A stretch of DNA of 64,000 nucleotides, taken from NCBI GenBank assembly GCA_032768795.1, contig CP136490.1, positions 3,534,001 to 3,598,000 on the forward strand. Reading direction: 5' to 3'. Positions 56,842 to 64,000 of the stretch are shown piece by piece (within the stretch, counting starts at the first letter, position 1; the number at the start of each line of letters is the position of its first letter). The translations under genes were made by a program, and so were the position numbers. The notes beneath the pieces are model-generated. The model saw only the letters and a list, made by a program, of their open reading frames with translations, was not told the DNA's origin and made no database searches. The DNA comes from Tremella fuciformis (lineage: Eukaryota > Basidiomycota > Tremellomycetes > Tremellales > Tremellaceae).

Positions 56842-58216
56842 TCAGCGCCTGCGTCTCCTGGTAGGCTTGTCGTCAGCCGTCACTCCGCCCAAGGGGTTTG
56901 GAAGACGCACCTCCTCCTCTGGCTCTGTGGCCGCCACGCTCTCCGTCCCACTCGGTCGTTTCCTCTTCTGCCGCTTTCCTCTGACCGGCTCCGGCTCGGA
57001 AGCCTCTTCGTCCGACTCTGGCTCCGCCTCAGGCGGCGCAACACTCGCGCTCGCACTGCCCCGCCTGGAGTGCGTGGCCGTGCTCTCTCTCCTGCTGGAA
57101 GCGCCCGCTCCTCGCCCTCCTCGTTTCCCGCTGCCGCGCGGCCGCCCAGGTCCCCGTTTGGCCGGAGAGAGGGAAGCAGTGGGCGGGTCGGCATACAGCC
57201 CCTCCGGCCAGTCGGCGTCCTCATCGTCGGCTTCGGCACGCGCATCGACGAGCGCCCGCCAGGCGTCCAGGTCCGCCTCCTTCTCGCCGTCACCCCACCC
57301 CATTCCCCACTCGTCAATCTTCATGCGCGCGCGGCGGAGACGGATCTCGTCCGAGTTGTCGTACGAAGGCGAACGGTCGCGATCCGCTTTCCGGTCGCGG
57401 TCGGGCGAGTCGGACCGATCGGACTTGACGGAGGTGCCGTCGCGCGGGTTGACAAGTGTGGGGAAGATGGGCAAGTCGAACGTCGAGTGGAAGTGCCGCG
57501 AGTTGATCACTGCTGCCGAGCGGGAGACGGAGGGACCTGCGGCTTTGGCGCGAGAGCGAGGGGGAGGGGGAGGGGAGGAGTCGGATGCCGGGGGCGAGGG
57601 AGACGAGAGGGTGGACTCGGAACGCCTAGAGCGGCTGGGCGAGGCGGTGCGTCGGCCTCTTGTTTTGGAGGCTGCGGGTGGTTTAGAGGTTGATGAGGAC
57701 GGTTTGAGATGCGGGCGTCGACGGGGCAAGGGGGAGAGTGTGGGCGGTAAGGCAGGGAGCGAAGGCGGCGGCGAGGAGCTCTGGAGTTTAGCCACGCCCA
57801 CCTCATCATTCGCAAACAAATACGGCCACACTTGAGGGTGCAGCACGGCGAGAGTGGGAGAGAACACGCACAATCGTATTCAAGAGTTCCAAGTTGTACA
57901 AACCCTCCAGGCGTTCCCACAAATCAGCAGGCTCGAGCCATACGCCGGTGCGACGATGGACCTCATTCTGCAGCTTGAGCAGCGTAAAGTGCCTGGCCCT
58001 CCCCACTGCACTCATCAGCATCCCACCCAGTTCAGTGTCAGGAATGCAGTGACTACTCACCTGGCTTGGCCTCGGGGATGCTCCTGAGCAGGGCGGTCTC
58101 GCTGTTCATCAGCATCAGTCAGGTGAGGTAGGGATGAAGGTGTCGACGTACAGCTCGATTTCGGTCACAGCAGAGATGGATGCAGTCGTCTCCTTGCTCG
58201 GAGAGGCGGTCGACAT
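56842..58216 (-). CDS. EAF7: NuA4 histone acetyltransferase subunit EAF7 (MRGBP/CT20 family)
   Basis: Subunit of the NuA4 H4/H2A acetyltransferase complex. Exons complement(58152-58216, 58061-58101, 57872-58005, 56842-57780), 392 residues. The family domain is ETALLRSIPEAKPVGRARHF, TLLKLQNEVHRRTGVWLEPA, DLWERLEGLYNLELLNT. It is followed by a Ser/Pro/Arg-rich segment, the NSRHFHSTFDLP block, and the charged MKIDEWGMGWGDGEKEADLD. An AT-hook-like KRGPGRPRGSGKRGGRG and basic KRQKRKR sites mark the C terminus, which ends in five Arg. The third intron (57781-57871, 91 nt) was placed from a CTAAA branch site and frame; an acceptor 15 nt earlier would keep GVAKLQ. Confidence 0.85.
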
Positions 58217-58576
58217 GTCCACCAGCACTGACCTGCGCCTTGAGCCGCAAAGAAGATGAAGAGAAAGCCCCAATTAGATCCAAGAAAAGCAAAACGAACA
58301 GACAGAGCCGTCGAAAGCAGGAAGTGATAGGAAGTTAGAGCCAAAGCTACGGCCAATCTACCTCGTGGCACTGGCCCATCCCACATCCCACAGGCTCCTC
58401 GGACAGTAGGCGATCCTCTGAATCAGTGCAATGCTTGCATAGCCATCTATCTCGTGCCAAAAAGAGCCATGTTACTTGTGAAAGGACCGTCCAAGAAAAG
58501 TATGAATAATGATAACCAGCACCTCGTCCCGCCCTACCGTCGAATACCGACCACCAAGTCCAGCAAGCCTGCTGCC
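58217..58576. other. Intergenic, EAF7 promoter / UGD1 3' end
   Basis: 360 bp between two minus-strand genes; no coding frame or other feature recognised. Confidence 0.5.
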
Positions 58577-60849
58577 TTAGACGCGGTCACCAGTACCGAT
58601 GGTCACCACGCTGAAACCGATCTTCTGCAGAGCCTTGCGGTCCAACATCAATCGGCCGTCAAAGACGAATGCCGGTCGGGGGCAGTTCTTGTAGATCTCC
58701 TCCCAAGGCAATGTCTTGAACTCGTCCCACTCGGTGCAGATGACAATGGCCTCGGCGTTGGCGCAAGCCTCGAGAGCAGACTTGCAAACGGTGAAGTGAG
58801 GCTTGATTGGCTCGGCAGGGATCGATCCGTAGTCGGTCAGGTCGAGCCACATCTGTGACTCGGTGACTTGAGGGTCGTAAACAGTGATACGGGCCTTCTC
58901 AGACAGGAAGTGGTTGGCAATGGAGATGGCGGGCGACTCCCGAGCTGCAGGTCAGTTGGATGTCGACAGCGAGCACTGGTCAGCTCACTGTCACCAGTGT
59001 CCTTCTTGAACGCCCAGCCGAGGATGGCAATCTTCTTGCCAGTGATACTAAGGAATCAGCTCCATGCAGGTAATGTACAATCGGACTAACGTGTTGAAGA
59101 GCGTGTCGACGACCTTGCGAGCGAAACGGTCTTTCTGATGCTCGTTCTATCTATCAGCTTGTTCCTTGCATCTTCGAAATGCAGCTGAGCGCACCATCTC
59201 TACAACGGCCTTCCAGTACTTGGCAACCTCTGGCAGGTGCAGAGACTCGGAGAGGTAGACCAAGTTCAAGATGTCCTTCTGGAAGCAAGAGCCACCGAAA
59301 CCCTGCCTGTAAGTAATGATCCACATCGTGAAGCAGAAGAAGCTTACGACCGACGCCTTCAAGAACTTTGGCCCCATGCGCGAGTCCTTGCCGACAGCAA
59401 AGGCCACCTCGTCGATGTTGGCACCGGTCGCCTCGCAGATGGCGGACAGGGCATTGACGGAGGAGATACGCTGGGCGAGCATGGCGTTGGCGGCAAGCTT
59501 GGAAAGCTCAGAAGACCAGAGGCCGACAGTGAGGATGCGGTCTCGAGGTACCCAGTTGGCGTACACCGACATCAAAGCCTCACAAGCGTCAAGACCGGAC
59601 TCGGTTTGGAGGGAACCAATGAGAACTCGATCCGGGGCGAAGAGGTCGGCGATGGCGGTACCCTCGGCCAGGAATTCTGCAAGCTCAGCAAAGTTCGATC
59701 ACGATGGGTGCCGTGCCGGAACTGACCAGGGTTGGAAAGAATGTCGAAAGTGCAGCCGGGCTTCGAGTTGGCCTCAAGGATGGTGCGCATCGACCTGTAC
59801 ATGAGCTGAGCCAAAGAATGCTCCAACAGCTTACTCGGCTGTTCGGCAAGGGACGGTCGACTTTTCAACAACAATCTTGGAGGAGGTCGATACCTCGGCA
59901 ATCCGGCGAGTAGCGAGTTGAAGGTAGCTAAAGGTGAGCTACAGTTGAGAACACTGAAGGAGAGCTCACTTCAAGTCGGCGGCGAAACCAGCGCCGATGC
60001 CGGACTTCTTGGTGGGGGTGTTGACCGAGACGAAGATGAGGCTGCTCATTAGCAAAGGGCGCGATCGGACCAACTGCAGCTCACTCGGCCTCCGCGATGG
60101 CCTGGTCCACGTTTGTAGAGAAGAAGAGGTTCCTGCCCCGAGCGGCCTTGACGACCTCATCAAGACCGGGTTCGTAGATAGGGAGGTTGTCCGAGTTCCA
60201 GGCGTCGATGCGAGCCTGGTTCAAGTCGACAATGGTGACCTGAATGTTGGGACTGGGATCAGCGTCTGCAGCGGTAGTAAGTGGTTGTGCGGCTAGCCCA
60301 ACGCGTCGGGAGGATGGGGTACGAGCAGAGAGGCAGAGCGACCGTCTAGCATGAATTTGCGCGTGTGGGCACGGATACAGCCATACGAGGGAGGGAGGGA
60401 GAGTCGCAGGGAATGTCGAGCTGGAAGGAGGAGGCATGAAGCTTACCATTTGAGGGCACTAGGAGTCAGCTCTGGTCTTCCCAAAGACGGGCACTGAGCT
60501 CACATGACGGCGCAGGTGGGTCCACCTATTCCAAAAAAGCGCGTCAGCATAGTCTTCCTTCCACGTCGGCAGCACACAGCCTTCATCCGCCCAAAGGACG
60601 ACCGCGCCCCCATGACCAAGACGAGGGAAGAGCAGCGAAAGAGCGGTGGACATACCGACGTAACCAGCACCAACTAGACGCGTCAGCTGGGTTTCATATC
60701 AAGATGGGCGCGTCCTCAATGCGCCTGACAAGAAGGAGCAGGTGGAATGGGGTGAAAGACGCGCGATGGGGATGGAGGTCGTGGCGGGGCGGTGAAGCGG
60801 GAGTGGGGGGCTCACTGCAGCAGATCTTCTTGACTGTGATAGGAGCCAT
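58577..60849 (-). CDS. UGD1: UDP-glucose 6-dehydrogenase
   Basis: Oxidises UDP-glucose to UDP-glucuronate with two NAD+; in Cryptococcus this supplies capsule and wall glycans. Thirteen exons: complement(60816-60849, 60656-60673, 60504-60525, 60447-60458, 60085-60252, 59970-60041, 59835-59927, 59727-59794, 59348-59676, 59195-59302, 59091-59146, 58989-59047, 58577-58944), 468 residues. NAD-binding CCIGAGYVGGPTCAVIALKC is built from four tiny exons (34, 18, 22 and 12 nt). Further blocks: [24 protein letters not shown], catalytic Cys in [26 protein letters not shown] and FDGRLMLD. The early introns are long for this window (130-194 nt). Confidence 0.95.
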
Positions 60850-61655
60850 GATGCGAGTCTAGCGTCTATGCGCGGTACGGTGAGGTCCAGTCGAGAAGGA
60901 TATAGAAGATGCAAGAGAGAGAAAGAGAGAAAGAGTGAATATCTCAGCGATATGCAGTGGAGGTGGTGTCGAACCGGAAATGGGAAACGGGTTGGCGTTG
61001 GGTTGGCGGGTGGTTTAGGGCTAAAGGTAGATTCAGGGTAAGGGCGCGCAACAGAGAGGGTTTCAGGGTAACCACCGGATTTTCTTAGACTGGCCATGGG
61101 AAAGCGGGTCAACCCCTGAAGCTCAACCGAAAAACCATGCCACGTGCTGCGAGTGCGGTGCCGCAATCGTCCATCCCAGCCCGAGACAGCGCGATAGAGT
61201 TGTCTGGCTGGTGATTTGGTGACAACAAACTCGCAGACCAGCGTTGAATGGGTGCTGCGTGGTGCAAGTGGCCAGCGACCGAACATTGTCACGCAGCGCA
61301 ACAGAGTGCTCACGTACTCTGGAGTCATCAGCGTGATTGTTCGGACGCACGGGCGCATGATGATCCGCCCCATCTGCCCTGTCCCACACTGACACGCCTA
61401 TTTACTAAGCTACGCCCAGAAGCTATCCGAAGGCGCAGGCCTAATCATGATCATGCCGCTTCCCTCGGTGATGACGATTGCCCTGTTCCTGAAGTCCACC
61501 TCAAAGGTCTCAAGAGGCGACAAGCTAGCAGCTGAACGAGAAGCATCTCGCATTCCTTCAAAGTTCATTCTGATCGTCCACAGCGTACCAACGTACGACT
61601 CTGACGGGAGCTAGTCACCGACCGCGAGCGCCTCAGCAACGTTCGCCGCGCCGGG
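60850..61655. other. Divergent promoter region, UGD1 / Mpv17-like
   Basis: About 800 bp. The UGD1 sense strand is pyrimidine-rich just upstream of its ATG (about 60880-60960), typical of a fungal leader. Minus-strand frames here are Arg/Ser-rich and have no motif. Confidence 0.5.
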
Positions 61656-62549
61656 ATGTCAGGCCGGACGTTCCGCCTGAGCTCCTTTGTGAGCTACTAC
61701 AACCGGAATTTCGACAAGCGCCCCGTCCCAACGCTCATAGTGACCAACGGCATACTATCAACCATCGCAGACATATGCGTGAGTACCTTTGCCCGCTGGC
61801 CGACTCTCCTGCTGTGTGGAGCAAGCTGGATCGAGCGCTGACACGTGCAGGCGCAGACGGTGACTATCGCGGTGAGTCACCCGCCCTCGACATCGGATCA
61901 AGCTCGACCGAAATACAATCTTCAAGGAATGCAGCACTGACGGGCGCAGACGAGCAAGACTCCTCCGGGGACTCCTGGACCGGCATACGACTATGAGCGC
62001 ACACTACGCTTCGCAGTATATGGCATGGGGATGGGGCCGGTGATCGGACGTTGGCTAAAGTTGTTGGAGAGACAGATACCGGTCATCGTGGGCGCGAAGG
62101 GGAACGGGTTGCAGTTTGCCAAACGTGTACTGGCAGACCAGACGATTATGTGAGGGCACAGCTTGCGAAGCTTGCATGGGCAGATACTGACAGCAGGGCA
62201 CCTATCGGCGTGAGCCCAACTGCCTCCTTCGCGGCCAATGCCAGGGACCGGCGCTGATTACAGCTCGTCTTGTTCGTGGGAAGCATGGGTCTCATGGAAG
62301 GCAAAGATATCCCCTCGGTCGGCGAGAAATTCCAAGACATGTACTGGCGTACGCTCCTCCCACCTGTATGCGGCAAGGCGTTGCTCACTTCCAGCTGCCC
62401 TGCTTGCCAATTGGAAAGTCTGGCCCCTGCTACAAACCATCAACTTCACCGTCATCCCCCTGCAGTATCGAGTGCCTTTCCAGTCTACATGCGGGATCGC
62501 ATGGACTCTCTACCTTTCACTACTGAACGCATCCAAGGCGTCATCGTGA
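61656..62549 (+). CDS. Mpv17/PMP22 family membrane protein
   Basis: Four-span inner-mitochondrial or peroxisomal membrane protein of the Mpv17/PMP22/Sym1 family. Exons 61656-61778, 61851-61871, 61950-62149, 62197-62209, 62264-62348 and 62395-62549, 198 residues. Features: YYNRNFDKRPVPTLIVTNG, AVYGMGMGPVIGRWLKLLER, LADQTIMAPIG, then [20 protein letters not shown] and the signature PLQYRVPFQSTCGIAWTLYL. Exons of 21 and 13 nt are required. The acceptor at 62193/62196 is CAGCAG; the second is preferred because it gives DQTIMAP. Which organelle it occupies cannot be told here. Confidence 0.9.
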
Positions 62550-62770
62550 GCCCCATAACCTGGGCGAGGCATATCTAATTTGGGGGATTCGAGGGGGGCG
62601 AGGCGACGACGAAACGTACTGTAGCGCTAATATATCCATCTTGATGACATTCCAGGCGTATATGCATTAACTACCCAATCAAGCTGATCTCGCGTAAAAT
62701 TGTGAACCACATCCAGGAAAATCATGTGCAGTCGTCAAGGGCGTCATCGTCTTCCAGCCAGCGTATTGAT

Positions 62771-64000
62771 CTAATACGTCTCGTCATCATCTTCGTCATC
62801 GCCCTTTCCATGCACATGTGCCGGCGTGGGCGGTAGCGGCGGAAGGTCGACCAGAGAAACATCTTTGGCTTCGTTCACTGCCGGCGGTGTCGCGGCTCTT
62901 GGCGCGGGCGCTGGGACGGTCGGCTCTCCAGCTACTGCCGTGTTGGCTGTCGCCGAAGGTCGTTTGTCAAGTTCCGCAGCAAGACGCTTGATAGTGCTAC
63001 ACATCAGCGTGTGTAAATTGCAACTACACTTCACCCACCCCTCGAGCTCGGCGACTTTCGCATTGTGGGCTTCATGCAACTTCGTCAGGTGCGAAGGAGA
63101 CACCGGTGGCGTGCTGACTACCGCAGGCGGTGGAGTCTTCATACGAGCCTGCTATGGGCTCAGCTTTGCAGAGTCCCTGAGGAGGCGGATCTCACTTGAG
63201 CCTGCGCCAATGCGGTGTTCTTCGCCACTCTCTCATCCTGCCCATCAGCACACACCGTACGAGCAGACCGGGGCGACTCACTTGGAGTTCAGCACGAAGC
63301 TGTCGCATTTCCGCTTGCAGGTCTGCCATGGCTCGCTCGTGGACACCTTGGATTTCGGCAGCTTCCTGCGCCCTTGTTTCTGCTGCAGCCGCTGCGTCTT
63401 TTCTATTCTGGCTTTGCATCTCTTCCAATGTCTGCTGGAAGTGGCTCTTGTTCATCTCCAGCACCTTGATGTCAGCTGGCGATCACATGTGGACAGGATA
63501 GTGTACGGATTTTGTTCCCTCCAACTCGTCTCGCATACTGTCCAGCTCACGAAGAGCGTGCTGCAGGTCCGTCTCAGCAGATGGATTCACTTTGGCAGCC
63601 TCGACTCTCAAGGTGTTCACGAGCTGTTCCAAGTTCTCCACCTTGCGAGTCAGGTCTTCGGCGAAAGTCGTAGCTTTCTCAAGCTTGACCTGAACGTCGT
63701 TGAGAGCGGATGACGAGGCTGCTTGCTGATCCTGCGCGGCTTGCAGCTGCGCGGCATGCTCTGCATTTGCCGCCGCCAAAGCCGTCGCATGCTCGGCCGC
63801 AGTCGCTTCCAGCTCGGCTGCATGCGCCGCCTGAAGTTGCGAGTGAGTGATGGCCAAATCCGACCAAATGGCCGCAAGCTCGGCCGCGTGCGCTTCTTGT
63901 GCGGCAGCCTGGGTTTCAGTTTGGGAATCCTTTAAGTCAGCCCACCTTGGCATCCTCAAACACGGTAGCATATTTCTCCTCGTGCTCAGCTTGTTGAGCT
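62771..64000 (-). CDS. Coiled-coil protein with CLIP-170-like C terminus (3' part only)
   Basis: The 5' part lies beyond the right edge. Visible exons: complement(63946->64000, 63507-63908, 63282-63464, 63196-63237, 63039-63148, 62771-62996), about 339 residues. A long coiled coil rich in Ala/Glu/Gln (HAAELEATAAEHATALAAAN, LRELDSMRDELEGTKSVLEM) is followed by a Pro-rich segment with SPSHLTKLHEAHNAKVAELEG and a short second coil. The acidic tail is GKGDDEDDDETY. The DETY end resembles the DDETF end of CLIP-170 (EEY/F class, bound by CAP-Gly domains), so a microtubule plus-end (+TIP) protein is inferred; no CAP-Gly domain is in the visible part. Intron 63909-63945 is only 37 nt. Confidence 0.7.

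Noticed and set aside
56720..57835. 371-codon plus-strand frame
   Set aside because: Antisense of EAF7; the minus strand carries the conserved family domain, and this frame is only a GC-rich shadow.

Overview
The window is nuclear DNA of a basidiomycete fungus, most likely a Tremellomycete yeast related to Cryptococcus. This placement is inferred from gene content and intron style; no marker gene was compared. Almost every conserved gene is broken by many short introns, typically 40-50 nt, with CTGAC/CTAAC-like branch sites very close to the 3' end. Exon models were built by hand from reading frame, splice signals and family conservation. Nearly all give intact open frames.

Left part (1-28 kb), housekeeping genes packed on both strands: PDH E1 beta (PDB1), a class III aminotransferase, a NIPA-type Mg transporter, KIN17, PRO2, FRG1, two tandem short-chain dehydrogenases, SRP14, the autophagy kinase ATG1, a PA-TM-RING ubiquitin ligase, an aldo-keto reductase, a tubulin-tyrosine-ligase-like protein and the CNNM/Mam3 transporter.

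Middle part (28.4-37 kb), the unusual region: gene-poor DNA carries five co-directional, intron-less, strongly diverged members of one protein family that I do not recognise, one of them with a broken frame, plus a possible remnant. They share an ordered set of short motifs, including SELNGE-x-G and a C-terminal L-x-G-x-L-T strand. This is the best candidate for an undescribed system.

Right part (37-64 kb): a secreted GH128-like glucanase, a GTPBP1/2-like protein lacking its GTPase domain, PEX12, a small four-exon hypothetical gene, the SIN component Cdc14, a Zip3/HEI10-like RING protein, LSM1, a 2OG-Fe(II) oxygenase, a 1247-residue protein of unknown function, the NuA4 subunit EAF7, UDP-glucose dehydrogenase (UGD1, with micro-exons), an Mpv17/PMP22 protein, and the 3' part of a coiled-coil protein ending in a CLIP-170-like DETY tail.

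The genes do not form one pathway. Recurrent structural themes are GC-AG introns with an identical GCGAGT donor in three genes, non-YAG acceptors, NAGNAG acceptors and exons as short as 12 nt. No tRNA, rRNA, transposon or CRISPR array was recognised.
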